Assembly (NCBI GenBank): GCA_030272585.1
Contig: BSYQ01000013.1
Location: 124,001 to 188,000, forward strand
Length of the DNA stretch: 64,000 bases
Direction: 5' to 3'
Source: Bryopsis sp. KO-2023
Taxonomy: Eukaryota > Chlorophyta > Ulvophyceae > Bryopsidales > Bryopsidaceae
Part shown: piece by piece, positions 23,195-35,735 of the stretch
How the letters are laid out: every line of letters starts with the position of its first letter
How positions within the stretch are numbered: position 1 is the first letter of the stretch
Notes under the pieces: generated by a model
What the model saw: the letters and a program-made list of their open reading frames with translations, nothing else
The model's database searches: none
Told to the model about the DNA's origin: nothing
Position numbers and translations under genes: made by a program

Positions 23195-26100
23195 TCAACA
23201 AAATCTTTTGACGATGCAAGTCGTGTGGAATGCCCTTTGTTGGCTGAAACCTGAAATCACACAGTCAATTTCAAGAGGCTGTGTTTTGGGCGTCCCATTT
23301 TCAGGAAAGACATTCATTCTCTCACATGGGTTTTCCACAAAGCACTCCGTAAGTTTCTATCATTACCCAAAAAGCACTCAAAACCAGGGCCGAGGGTGAT
23401 TAGTAATACAAAAGCCACAGTGTGTCGCCGCCGCAGAGATGCAACAGGCGATGATGATGTACTTTTGATATATTTTTTCCGAATTGATGGGTAGGGGTTG
23501 CGAGAATTCCCAGCCGGTGGAGCCCATGTCTGACCTGCTAGATAACCGCTTTTCCATTTGCCCTCTCTGATGTCGAATCTCTCCATGGCCAACATGCTCC
23601 CAACATCATCCATGGATCTCCTCCCTCCTATAGCCCAAATGTAGCCACCCCAATACTCAGCGCTGCCGAAAGCCCTGGTGTCTGACATGGGAGCAATCGT
23701 CGTCCACTTGTTCGCCCTACCATAACATAGTTCAGCATTAGTCATCCTCAACCAGAGTCCAAACTTGACGGTGTTTCTTCTAGAGAGAAAGTGGGCGACA
23801 GTCAAAGTGTGTTTTGATCATTCGCTCAACATCTGGCAGATATTTCCCCACCTGGGGTCGAAGGTTTCTACGGATGCTTGCGTTTCCAGTCGCCTTTCCA
23901 TATTGACGTTTTGCTTCAGCCCACACCCTCCCAGAGCAAATATCGATTCTCCATAGGCGGCACAAGACAAAAAACCTCGCTTGACCTCCATCGATTTCAC
24001 AGTCTGCCACCCTTTCTACAAACCACCACCCCAAACACACACAGATGTATCAATACCGCCTGTCCAGGTCGATGCTGAAGAGCAGTTTTTATCAACGGAG
24101 CAACAGGGAAACCCTTCATACTTCGCTTAGAATGCAGAAGGGCCGGGAAAAAAAAATTGACTTATGTGGTGTTGATTTGGTGTTTTGAGTTGGGAAACCT
24201 CCACTACCTGTCTCAAATCCCAAAGCTCCACGGTGTCCAAAGGGGTGCCTTTGTCTTGCTGGCCTCCAACAGCAAACACACAGGAAGCCACGCACACAGC
24301 ATCAAAGCAAAACCTTGCCTGGTTCATATTAGGCCCCTAACCAACCAACCAAAAAGAAACAAACAAACTGAAAATGAATAATACCTGGACAGTTTCAGAA
24401 AATCAAACCGATCGGTGAAGCCTTTGATGTAGATTTTGAAGTTCCACAAAGTGTAGGGACAAAAAAAAGTTGAAAGGTGGGGAGGGGGGGGGGGTGCAAT
24501 GAAACCTCGATACAATCCACAACATCGGCAAATCAGTGAACCCGATTGTGGAAGGAAAACCCTGTACAGTACACCCTCAATCGTATTAAGTGGGGGGTCT
24601 TCAAGTGCTACCCCAGTAATAGTGCAGGCCACACTAATTCATGGAAAACCAAAACATGAACAAGAAGTGCAGATTTCGGAAATCCTGCGGCCCACACTAT
24701 TTTCTATTGTCTGAAATTTCTGCCATTCATGGAAATGATGTAGACTGCACTGAATGGAATTAAGGGTGTAGCTTGGTTGCCAAGCAGAGGGGCTCACCAT
24801 TATCCAGGTGTTCCGTTCTGGATCATAGATTTCCACGATATCGGAAGCTTCCTGGAATCCTGGTTTCTGGCCCCCCAATGCCACAACTTTTCCATTGCAC
24901 ACGGTGCAGCTCAGACTCTTGCGTGGGTTCTTCAAGGTAGCCACTCGATCCCAACCCCCTACAATTTTATTGAGGAAAAGTATAGACTGGGTTGGATTGA
25001 ATTCAAGCCAGGAAACCCAATGACACATCAAGGGGGACCTCTAGATGTGGTTGAACGAGTGCCTACAGATTTCCCTTTCACTTTGTCCCTCCACTGAATG
25101 CTGTTTTCGTGAAAGCCCCTCACGAAAGTATTCCAAAGAAGGCTCGAATCCCAGGGGAAAGCGAACTTGGAAAAACACAGGGGAAATTCATGATGGAGTC
25201 TTTTGAGTGTGTGTGTGTGTGTGTGTTTTACCAGTGCGCGTGTCGAATCTATGAACAATGCCGACCTCTTCGGGAGCCTTTTGCCCTTCCAACCCCAACA
25301 CGAAAATGTTCTCTTGCAAGCAGCATGCATCACCTCCCAAGGGGCTCACCCCTTCAGGCAATTCGCCCTTGACTTCCCACATCCCATTGTTGTTGTATTT
25401 TTCGACCTAACCACAACCAAAACATAATGCAGATTGCAAAAAAAAAAACCCACCCCACATCAGGAACTTAACAGTCATGAGGCTCCTTTTTGATGTCGAC
25501 CAAATGCGGTCCCAGGATCTCACTAATTTCTCAAGATCTCACTCATTTCCAAAGATCTCACTCATTTCCAAAGATACATAAGAAATGTGAGTTTTTTTTT
25601 CATTGATTCGATCGGTGCACAGAACTCAAACTGAGACGCCCCCGCTACCCACCCCAACCAGTTCAGGATATAAAGAAAAAACACAAAACAAAAAAATCAA
25701 AGATGCCTTGATGAACAAAAGCAGAAAAAAAAAAAAAAAAACACAATCAAAATATACAACCCTACCATGCATTTGTTCTCTCCATGATTCATTCCTCCCA
25801 GTATGTACATGTCTTCCTCCCCCGTCGGTTGAGGTGTAGTGTTTTCGCTGTTCGACGGGCAAAACCCCATGCTGTGCATTTCCCGAGGGGTCGCTGATCC
25901 GCATTGAGAAGCAGGAGGCCGAGCCATGGTTGGAGGTGGTGCACCCCAGTTTGGCTGAAAAAACAAGGAAAATCCCGACACTCATCTCACTCGTTATTGA
26001 AAGGTGGATGATGTTGGCTGACTCTCAAATGCGAAACATTTGCTAAAAAGAAAATTATTCTCTGCTTGGAGGTAAGGGGTAATCCAGTACAAGCAACACT

Positions 26101-29100
26101 GGTGGGGGGATAAAATAACTGAAAAGTAAATAAAAATGAAATAAATAATATACATAATATTAAAACAAAAATACAACTGCTGAGAGAATGCATCTTAGTA
26201 CCTGAGGTGTTCGAGCCCATGCTTGTTGGAGGTGAGGCTGTGGCAGCGATTGGGGTGGATTCAGAGGGGAGGTAGCATGCGGTTGACCTCCAGAATTCCC
26301 GAATTGCTGTCGAGGCACAGCGTTCCCCTGGAAAGGTGTGGGCAGGTGCATGTTCTGAGGTGCACCCTGATGTACTGGCGGCATGCTATGATGTCCAGGC
26401 GGTGCGTTTTGATGTCCAGGCAGTACATTTTGATGAACAGGCAGTACGTTTTGAGGTCCTGGCTGTGGAAGTACATGCGATGTGTTGTGGTGATGTGCAG
26501 GGATTGGGGGCATGCTTTTCACTTGAGGTGCTTGCATTGGTTGAGGGGCAGTTGGACTGATGGGAGGTGGCAATGTAGATGTGCCAAACACGATATTATC
26601 GATTCCTGGACCCTAAAAAAAAAAAAAAAAAAACCATTGTTGGCCGACACAATAATGATCCACATTTATCAATATCAATGAAAATGTTGATCGATCAAAT
26701 CATGTATCTGGCTTTTGAGCTGTTTTCTTGATGCTCAGTTTTCGCACAGCAGATGGGGTGCATGACCGAAAAAATTTGCTAGTTACGAACATATATATTG
26801 ATATATATTTCAATTCTGCCAGTCAAAATTTTCCATCTGTTCCCTTTTAACCAAATTTCATAAAAACACTGTAACAACATGGCACCTGGTGTAACACCCC
26901 CTTCCCCCCCCAAATCAATAAAAAAATAAGCTTTCGACAAAATAGAAAAAAAAACTGTATGAATATGTTGGGTGCATCCCAGCATTTTGAAATTTCATTG
27001 GGTCTGACATGGCATAACCAAACAACCAAAAAAAACAAAAAACAGTCACCTGTTGCTGAGATATTTGTGGGGGTACGCTTCCATTTTGATGCAACAGATG
27101 TTGGCCAGGAATTGAAGGGGCATTGCTCCTTCCCAGAGTGTTACCACAGCTTGCCATAGCGTTTGGAATGCAAGGTGATGGTAGCCCATTGGAAACAGGA
27201 TAGGGGGAAGCTTGCGCCGGTGCTGGATGAACATCTTGACAGGCATTTGGCGGCACCATGTGATTTCCCTAGATTTCATTCCACATACACACTCATATTT
27301 GCTCCTGTCGCCCGCCATGACTAGAGGCGTTTTTTTTTATGGAATGGAGGAACCCATGAGGATGTGGAGGGGGCCGAAAAGCTGTGGGATTTTAAGGGAG
27401 CCCACCTGAGCAGGATGACTTCCCCACTGTTGCCCAGCAGAGCCCCTTGGTGTCAGGGGTGACTGAGGCCTCATGGATTGAGGTTCGTGATTTCTGGACC
27501 TCATCCCCATATCATTCGCTGCAGCTCCCTGACTGTGAGTCCAAACTCTGTTCGCTGCCCCAGAACCCCCCACACAATGCCCTTGAGGTGCCGGAGAAAT
27601 CGACTGTGGAGGCGGGTGGTATACTTGGGGTTGGGGCGATTGCATCCTGGGAACTTGGTTGGTTTGAGCGTACATCTGCGGTGAGTGCAGGGGGGGGGGT
27701 TGGGGTGCTGGAGATTGGGCTCGGGGCGTCTGGATCCTGGGGGATTGATTGTGTGGTGTGGGCATGTGGGACTGCATCCTGGGGGATAGCATGTGGGGGG
27801 ATTGAGGTCGAGGGGATAGCAGCTGAGGGGACTGAGGCCGGGGGGATTGCAGCCGAGGGGATTGCAGCCGAGGGGATTGAAGGGGTGTGCTCATCATTGA
27901 ATGGACCTGAGGTGTATGCACCTGAAGTTTTGGGGGCAAAACCAGCAAAATTAGTCCTATTTCTGCAAGGGAAAATACATTTGGGGGGGGGGGGAGCAAG
28001 AAAGCAAGAAAGCATGCATGATTCAAATACAGTGGAGAATTTGCTCAGACTCTTCAGGTGGAATTCTGGGCACAGTTTTTTTTGTTTCTTCTTTTTCAAT
28101 TTCTATGGTAAGGGATTTATCATAGTGGAACCATCGCTGTTTGTCGTTTTCAGAGAAAAAAAGAGTGGCAAGATGCCAGTGCATATTACACTTTGTTCAA
28201 AAAAAAGTGAGAAAGTTAGAAAAAAATCATGAAGGCTGAGGGTACCTGATATGAAGGAGCATTGATGGGAGGAATATTTTCCAGAGAGCATTCCACATCT
28301 GCACTCATCCCTGGATTAAAAAAACGTAAAAATTTAAAGATTTTTTTTTCTTCTACATAAAATCAATACAAAGCAGTACTTTGATTGCTGAACAGTCAGG
28401 TACGAAACAAGAAAGTGGAAAGAAAAAAAAAAGTGGAAAGGAGAAGACCACATAGTCCATATTTTTTTCTCTTAAAAAAAAAGAAAAATAGATAGCTCAT
28501 ATTTTTTAAAAATATCGCCTGAATAATAATTTTTCAACTAACCAACCTCGAGGCGGGGTGTAAACGTGCCTGCAAAAGAACTCCGCAGAAGTTCCAGTTC
28601 TTTTCCCATCCCGGCTTCCTTCGAATCGAAATGTCCCAGCTTCTCTTCCACCGCTTCGTTTTCTTTTTGAATGATGCTCAAGCTTTCCCTGTTTTTGGAT
28701 CGAAGCTCAGACAAGCTGGTTTCCAGCAATTCCACTTTTTCCCTGAGGACCTCGTTCTCGTCTCGAAGCTTAGCCTTTTCTTCCAGTGAATCACACTGAA
28801 AAACATCCAGCCATTGTAAGAAGGAAAAAAAGAAGAAGAAAAAATAACACCGTCCATCTACGTCATCCTAAGCCAAATGCCAACACCGTGTGCATCCATT
28901 GTACTAAAGATCTTTATTCAACAAAAGGAAAAAAAACGAAAAGAAAGAAATAGATGATTTATCACGACCCTCCTCTCTTACCTCGATTTCTGTTTTTCTG
29001 TTTCAGGTGTCTTTTTCTTTCACAAGGTTGAGGGGGAAGGGTTCGGCCAAACTTCCTTGGGAATTTTTGAGGTTTTTTTTTTTTAATTGCCGAATCGGTG

Positions 29101-30948
29101 ATTCGACCCAAAAGAGGACGTAGCTTTCACTGGAGTGCTTTTTATGGCAAGGAAAAACCACTCACCTCGACCTGTTGTTGCCTATGCTTTTCCCCAGCAT
29201 CGCTAGCATCGGAGCCTTGCCGGTGGACAGACCCACTCAAGCCGCTGTCACTGCCAGCGTGGGGATGCCCATTCTGAAACCTTCCAAACGAAAAAAAAGA
29301 AAAAGAAGGGAAAACCCCATTAAAAAGAATAGAAATACATATACATAATAGAAGGAGATACTTTTTCTTTCTCACAAAAAAGAAACATTTTGAAAAAATG
29401 ATTCGCTTGTTTCCTCCAGGCTTCCCATCAACAAAAAAAAAAGAAATAAAAATATACAATACATTCTTGGTCAAATTCTCAATATAATTAAAAAAAACAC
29501 GCACATAAAATGAAAAACTAAACATTTTCTTTTGTTTTATTTTCAAACCTTGGCAATGGAGGTTGGCTTGATTCCCCTCGGCTCCAGTAATCGTTTTCCC
29601 AGCGGCTCCTGGGAAAAAAACAACAAATGGAATTGTTTAGAGAAGCTAAGCCACCCCCCACTCCCCACCCCCCAAAAAAGGCAAGCAATTTCCTGGTGGG
29701 AATTTTCGGTGGCAGGGCTATTACAACAGCTTAACATTCCAAAAAATATCTCCATCCAACCAGCATCCGTATTCCAACCGAAGCATTTTTACTAAGTTCA
29801 TCCCACCTGTGCCAGGCAGCGTAAGGAATCCACCCCCTTCCATCCCAAACGTATTCATGGCTCGAATAAGGCCCTGGTGGTGGAGGATAGCGACCATACA
29901 TCCCAGTATCCATGGGCAGTCTGCCAACATTCGGTGGAGGGGGTGGTAGAGCATGTCTAGGGGAATGTATCGACCCCCCATAGCTCGATGAATCCCTGTG
30001 CCGACGATCGGATGGGGGCGGTGGGTACGCCCCACCATGCATGACCGAGTCTGACATAGGCACATGGTGATGTGATGCATGGGTTGCATGTGCATGTCCG
30101 CTAGCGTAGGGATGTGGGGATGCATTCGACATGGGGTTCTGCCCGTGGCTGTCTTCGTAGAATCGAGCAGTTGGTGGAGGTCCGTTGTGCTGGGCTGGAT
30201 GTACCGGCGGAGGCGGTGGAGGTAGGGTTCGAACTGGGGGAGCTTGTGGTGGGGGCACCGGTTTGATCAATTTGAAGGAGGTCCAGAGGGCAGCCCTCTG
30301 CTTGTGGTTGAGGAGAAAACTGATGGCTCCAGTGGAGTCCGAAATTAGATGCTTATAGACCTCCTCCGGAAGTGGAGAACAATTGTGGCCCTCAATGAAT
30401 GACACCTGGGTATACAACAAAAAGCAATGAAAAAAAGTGCCGGGAAATTAACATTAGAGTTACCTCAATTTGCTGAAATGGAATGTTTTTCTCAACTCGC
30501 TTCAATATTGTAAAAAGATATTTGATTGTCAGTCTCTGAAGTGGAATTCAACACCTCACATGAAAACTCGGAATCTTGAAATGCATTAGGAAAAAGCTTC
30601 CCATGGAATTTTGATCCGGGAATGCGTGCGTTGCTTTTTCAGTTTTCCTCCTCTAGACGAATTTCGTTTTAGTTGAAAGTCGTCTGTTTCCCTCACCCGA
30701 GCGCAGTGGTCGCATGACGGACCCGACGTGTCGATCTGGACGTCTTGCGTAGCTTTGTAAATGCCCCAAAGTCGTCTGGTTTCTTGAACGAGGACGAACA
30801 GAGGATCGTCCGCTTTCACGTGTCGAGCATGGTCGAAGCGCGCTCGTGGCCACTCGAAAACGCCCCTTTTCAGAATTTCGCGTAAGGTGGCATCGTCCAG
30901 ACAAGGATACACCACCGCCACGACGTCCTTGCTGTCTGTATGATTCAT
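23195..30948 (-). CDS. DCD-domain, coiled-coil, QSP-repeat and Kelch protein
   Basis: Sixteen exons, all GT/AG and phase-consistent, give 1175 aa: 30948-30697, 30405-29807, 29608-29549, 29280-29166, 28795-28543, 28310-28246, 27921-27406, 27268-27050, 26612-26202, 25954-25766, 25406-25232, 24958-24798, 24318-24208, 24015-23852, 23716-23535 and 23250-23195. The N-terminus (residues 1 to about 135) is a DCD (Development and Cell Death) domain: GVFEWPRARFDH, PLFVLVQETRRLWGIYKA and CSPLPEEVYKHLI. A Pro/His-rich segment, a coiled coil (about 345-425), a QSPRL/QSPRP repeat tract and Pro/Gln-rich linkers follow. The last 330 residues hold about six Kelch blades (YILGGMNHG, VVALGGQKPG, FAVGGQQDKG, FALGGCG, WAIGGRR). 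DCD plus Kelch is a known plant architecture linked to stress and cell-death signalling. The unusually long low-complexity middle is notable. Confidence 0.9.
25208..25228. repeat. GT dinucleotide microsatellite
   Basis: Uninterrupted GT repeat of about 20 bp lying in the intron just left of the Kelch exon 25232-25406, a few bases from its donor site. Confidence 0.85.
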
Positions 30949-33079
30949 CTCCACCTTGAAACTTGAAAAGAAAAGCGCACGTCGGACAACTTTGACAAAA
31001 AAAACAACAGCTCTTGCTGGCGGCAGGTCTCCCCGGAAATTGCAGGAAAAACGTCAGAAATAAATCCACCACTGCAATGCTGAGGGCGACGGTGTTAAAA
31101 AAGTCTCAAGTTTGCGTATGTTATCGGTGAGATCCGTGAAACGCAGTCACCTCCGCTGGATGCGGCGCTAAAGAATTTTGTTGTGACCTGCAAATATACG
31201 TTTCAGCAATAAGGTCGAGCGTCGCGCTCGAAATTCACGGCGCACGGGTGTTCACGCCGCGAAGAGAAGCTGATATGGCAACTGCTGCGAAAACCCATTT
31301 GCTGAACACTGACAGAAACTAGACGCTGACGTCAAGATGATGCATGACGTAACCCTGTCAATCTCCTGATATATCTTCTTGTGAAGTTGATCTTAATGCA
31401 AACCTCACCAATCAATGATCAATACATTATGTATTACATGATGTAAGGTTCCCCAATTTTCTAGACTTATGGTTGACTGGATGTCAGTCCTGGATGCAAG
31501 AATAAAATGTCTTAACCATCTCTTTGGCAGCATTTTTTTTTGGAAGAAGAACTGTGTGAAACCCCTCTGGGGGCAGCTGCTGATAGGAGTTCAATGTTAC
31601 TGGGGGTTGTGGCCAATTCAGGATAAACCACTGGAGGATGCACAAAAGCCCAGGCCACCACAACCTCATGGTGGATTCTTTTGGGTCTCTTTTGTGTGTG
31701 TCTATTTTTTTGAATCAAAAGGTTGCAATGTTAGCAATGGTGGGGGCAAGGGACGATCCTAGGTTTCACCTCAGCTCATTGATTGAGACTTGAAACAGTT
31801 CCTAGGTGTTCAGCCAGAGCTACCCACTCAAGTGGGTAAAAGATTCCTAAGATTCCTCCTCCCCTTTCTACTTTGGACCAAATTTGGGGACTCGAACTCG
31901 TGCATGTCATTGTGAAAACTATATCGATGACTCACCCTGCTGTCTGTATGTCTGTCCTTCGTTCCGTAATGATCAGGAGGCTTCCTCTGAATCCCCAAAT
32001 CACCCCCACCATAAGTTACACTAGCAGTGTTTGCCAACCTTCCAACAACGCAATCTCGTTCGTTTTTTTTTTTTTGTGAGTGTCTTCTCGTTTTTCTTAT
32101 TTTTTTTCATCTTTCTTCGACTACCACAGCTTTTTACACTTCAAATTCTAACTACATGGAAACGCATGCAAAAGGAAGACCCCAAAATCCCTGAACCCTT
32201 CTTCCAGCCGATTGTGGAACTGATGAGATGTCTCAAACAGGGACCTATTTTTCCCCCATGTTTTGCCCATCCCGAGATTTCTCCAGCACTTTCTTCCTTT
32301 CCCAGGCTTTTCTTTTTGTCCGTTCGGTCCATTCAGCTTGAAACTTTCTCACTTTTTTTTTCCCTCTTCGAGTAAATCAAATGGATTTCTTTTTGTTTTT
32401 TTGTTTGTTTTTTTGGATCAGGATCAATGATACAAATCAAATTGCCCTCGCAATATATCTGGGGTAAAAAAAAAATAGAAAAAAAAAACGGAAAGAAAAA
32501 GAAAGAAAAGAATCAAGCGCTCAGCGAGATTTCCCTCCCCCCTTCTCTCTCCTTCAAAGCAAACTGAAAAGAACAACGAAAGAAAGAAAAGAAAACCCCA
32601 CCCCACCCCCTCTTTCAATAAAGCTGAGCAACAGAACAAATTAAGCAATCCCAATTTTTTTTTTCTCACCCTGCCCCCACCCCCCCTTTTTTTCTTTTTT
32701 CTAATCTTTTTTTGTTTTTTTCAAATCTCCACCCTCCTTCAGATAGCTCCAAGCCAAACCCCCCCAAATCCCCCAAGGTTGCAAAAATCAGGCAAAGAGT
32801 ATCGCTATCCAAAATATTAAAAAAAAAGAAAGAACAAACAAACATACCTCAAACAAAACCAAGCAGAGGAGTGAGAGCGATTTAAGAAAAAGCAAACCTA
32901 GAAAATTACATGAAGCAAAAAAAAAAGAAACAGAAAAAAAACATAAGTTTCTTCCCCATCGGCCCCACCATAAAGTGAGAGAGCGCCTGACTTGATGGAC
33001 CTCCCAATACTGAAAGAATTTTTTCGGAACTGAACGGAGCCAATCCTGTTGATTGTTAAAAGAAGCCATTCCGCTCCGC
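30949..33079. other. Intergenic stretch, no gene recognised
   Basis: Upstream DNA of the DCD-Kelch gene (GC-rich around 31090-31330), then a long pyrimidine-rich zone at 32040-32760 with many T, C and A runs. A 3' extension of the IPK2 gene may lie at about 32950-33050, where an AG acceptor precedes an open stretch, but it has no family support. Confidence 0.4.
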
Positions 33080-34171
33080 TCAGGGCTGCGAGGAAAATGA
33101 ACCACACACCATTAACAGATCTTGATTTTTGGAGAATTTCCTGCTACTCGGAGCAGGGGGGACCTCACCGATGGGGGAATCAGTGCATGCCCTGTTGGAG
33201 CATCGGTCCCCCGCCACCAACCCCAGATGGTCGATCAGCGAAGTCAGACCCTCCAGATAATTTTCATCCCATCTTCCTTCAGCCGGGAAGGTGTGTGCAA
33301 AATCCACCATGGAAACGCGCACGTTCAGATCCTCGGGGCAAGCCGCGGAGCCCTCGTAGAAAATCAGCACTGAGCTGGAGTAGAAATGGAACATCCGCTG
33401 GTGCTGAAACCAGCTGTGCAACTCCAACAGCTGAGGGATTGCCCCAAACGTCCCTCCGAACACGGACTCGGGCCCCAGCCCGGTTTCGTTATCGGCAAAG
33501 TCGCAGAACGCCCTATCCACCTGCCCCTCGGACATCGTTTTGCAAAAAGATTTGGAGCCCCTGCAGATTTTCTCCTTGGAGTGCTTGTACACTTGCCAAC
33601 CGCAGATTTTGAACCCTAGCGAAGCTTGGGTGGTGGCCTCGTCTTTGGCGCGAGCTCTTGCCACGTATCGTTCATCAGACGAGTTGTACCAGGTTCGATA
33701 GCCGATCTTAATGTCGATAACGGAAGGTTTCGAGTATCTCGCCCCCACGTCCTCGAGCGCGAGCAACTTTCTTCCCCCGATATCGATGGTCCCCGAAAAC
33801 CGAGGCACGAACTTCAAATGGATGTCTTTCCGGTTCCACCGCGTGTCAATGCCCTCCTCCTCCTCGCTCTCCACCGCGGTCCTGCGAGTTTTTTGTGAGC
33901 CCGACGAGCTCGCATGACAAAAGACGTGTTCGTAGAACGCGAGCTCCCGCGCGCCACGCGGTCCTGGTTGAAGGGGTTTGTAAAAGTTTCCTCGATCGTC
34001 GACCAAGGAACCGGCTTTCCCGGCCTCGAACAAGTGCCCAGCGACTTGGTGCTGACACGGTCTCAGCACAGGGGGTTTCGACAGCGAGACGCCCGCCTGT
34101 GCATCCGTCGTCGGGTCAGAAGCAATCAACCCGACCTGAGAGTTCTCTGAATCGAACAGAGTGCTCCCCAT
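33080..34171 (-). CDS. IPK2: Inositol polyphosphate multikinase, plant IPK2 type
   Basis: IPK2/IPMK phosphorylates inositol trisphosphate to IP4 and IP5, upstream of phytate and pyrophosphates. The frame is open from 34402, but the first ATG is at 34171, giving about 363 aa. Visible motifs: HQVAGHLFEAGKAGSLVDD and FYKPLQ near the N-terminus, the family signature PSVIDIKIG (PxxxDxKxG), GFKICGWQVYKH, the SSL-like box SSSVLIFYEG, the metal-binding SMVDFAHTF and DENYLEGLTSLIDHL. Order and wording match plant IPK2 better than animal IP6K. An internal Lys/Arg-rich insert follows FEAGKAG. The end may be a splice donor (CCCATCGGTGAGG near 33165-33177) leading to another exon, or simply read on to a stop at 33080. 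It faces DPH4. Confidence 0.9.
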   Translation of the reverse strand: MGSTLFDSENSQVGLIASDPTTDAQAGVSLSKPPVLRPCQHQVAGHLFEAGKAGSLVDDRGNFYKPLQPGPRGARELAFYEHVFCHASSSGSQKTRRTAVESEEEEGIDTRWNRKDIHLKFVPRFSGTIDIGGRKLLALEDVGARYSKPSVIDIKIGYRTWYNSSDERYVARARAKDEATTQASLGFKICGWQVYKHSKEKICRGSKSFCKTMSEGQVDRAFCDFADNETGLGPESVFGGTFGAIPQLLELHSWFQHQRMFHFYSSSVLIFYEGSAACPEDLNVRVSMVDFAHTFPAEGRWDENYLEGLTSLIDHLGLVAGDRCSNRACTDSPIGEVPPAPSSRKFSKNQDLLMVCGSFSSQP

Positions 34172-34654
34172 CGGCTCTGTCGCTACACTACTCTGTGGCG
34201 TCACCGCTGCGCCTCGCCCGGTGCTTTCCGACGCGCGTGGCTGTCGAGGTCGTGGAAGGTTTGCCTGTCTCGCTGACGGTTGTTGGGCGTTGGACGCAGG
34301 AATGTTCGAGCCAATCGACGAATGGCCTTTTCCTGGTTGGCGAGGCACCGTGCGAGCAGGACAGCAATTCAGATCAGAACGGAGGCTGTTGTTTTCCCCC
34401 AATATGAGTATCTCGAGCGAATGATGCTCGTTTGAAAACGGAGGATGCGCGAAGAACGCAAACGTAACAACGGTGCCTCACCCCCCCCGAATAAGACACA
34501 TCTCGTTAAAGTCGCCAGGGGTGTGCTCACTTGTCTGACGAACGATCCCTATGTCGGTCAGATGATCCCAGACAAACGGCGAAAAAATACCGGTACTCTG
34601 GTGGATTCGTTTCCAAACCCTCCTTGGATTTCTGGACCTTTTTGGAAGGGGTCA
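34172..34654. promoter_or_regulatory. Intergenic space between IPK2 and DPH4, divergent
   Basis: 483 bp between the chosen ATG of IPK2 (leftward) and the ATG at 34655 (rightward). The IPK2 frame stays open through 34402 without an ATG, so part of this is probably transcribed 5' leader or an upstream coding exon with an unseen start. Shared promoter inferred from spacing. Confidence 0.4.
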
Positions 34655-35735
34655 ATGGAGACCCTTTATGACGTCTTGAATGTCGAGCGCGACGCAACGT
34701 CGCAGGATTTGCGTCAAGCTTACCTGGCGGCGGCCAGGTCCCTGCACCCTGACAAAGTCGGGGAAAACGGAAAGCGCTACGCAGAAGAAGGCTTCAAAAA
34801 ACTGCAAGCCGCTTGGCAGGTTTGTTGCATATGTTTTTCTTTTTGCCTAAAACTTAAATTCGTTGCCTATGTTTTTCCTTTTCCAAAAATATTAAATTGC
34901 TACAAAAAAACCCCACTAAAATGCTGCAATGTTGAAACTGTTGATCATTTTGTACAAGAGCAAGGCAAGCTAATGGAAGTGGGGGACAGTCGCCAATATT
35001 TGAAATTGAAGAATCGCTCCAATACAATGTTTGTTCGTTCGTATTGTTTACTCAAGAGAAGCCCCCCCCCCTCCTAAAACTCTATAAATGTTTAGCTAGA
35101 CCTAGTAAATCCATATTTTTGAAATTCGTTTTTTTCACCTTCGATGCAGGTACTTTGTGATGATGAGAAGCGGAAGGCATATGACAGACAATTGAATTTA
35201 TTGCTCAGCTCCAGCACCATGCCGATTCAGGAAACCTTAGGACTGGATGAAATGGACGAACAAGGTGCTCAGAAAAAAAAGCGCCCCCCCCCCAAAAAAA
35301 AAAATATATATATATATATATCTATTTCATAATTTTAAAACTTAAAGCTGAGGATACCCTATTTCTTTTTCCAATAACCCCAAAAATCTCATCTTTATAT
35401 CGAAACGTTTTAAGCAGGAGGAAAGATTTTCGGATTGCATTCTTTTTTTGCCAACGTGTGCCCCTTTAAGTTTAAAGAAATATATAATGTATAGATGTTT
35501 TTTTTTTTTCAGAAACGAGTTAAGCCAAGAATAAGAAGAGGTTTTTTTTTTAGTTCTCTTGGATCAATTTTTTTTTGTGTGTGATTTTTTCTTAAAAGAA
35601 TTCGTGCTGTTTTCGGTTAGGAAACGGTGATTCGTTTTCCTACCCTTGCAGATGTGGGGACTTTTTTATGATCGATGGAGAAGACGTTTTGAAATGCAAG
35701 CTTGCATTGTTGGCGAATCTTATCTTGCCCTGCAG
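34655..35735 (+). CDS. DPH4/DNAJC24-like J-domain protein
   Basis: DPH4 (JJJ3) is a J-domain protein with a CSL zinc finger that feeds electrons and iron to the first step of diphthamide synthesis on elongation factor 2. Exons 34655-34819 and 35150-35264 are clear, joined phase 0. They encode a J domain with the HPD motif in ARSLHPDKVG, YDVLNVERDATSQDLRQAY at the start and DEKRKAYDRQL at the end. A third exon, about 35652-35735, reads CGDFFMIDGEDVLKCK in one frame, like the first half of the CSL finger, but its phase with exon 2 does not close and the second Cys pair is not seen. A short intervening exon is probably missed. Flank to 35.6 kb is T-rich with a TA microsatellite at 35305-35322. 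Confidence 0.7.

Noticed and set aside
27447..28232. 261-codon plus-strand ORF
   Set aside because: It is antisense to the QSP-repeat exon of the DCD-Kelch gene and its Gly/Ile/Glu repeats are the complement of that repeat.
33080..34402. IP6 kinase (IP6K) instead of IPK2
   Set aside because: The PSVIDIKIG signature is shared by the superfamily, but the N-terminal HQVAGHLFEAGK...LVDD and GFKICGWQVYKH wording follows plant IPK2.
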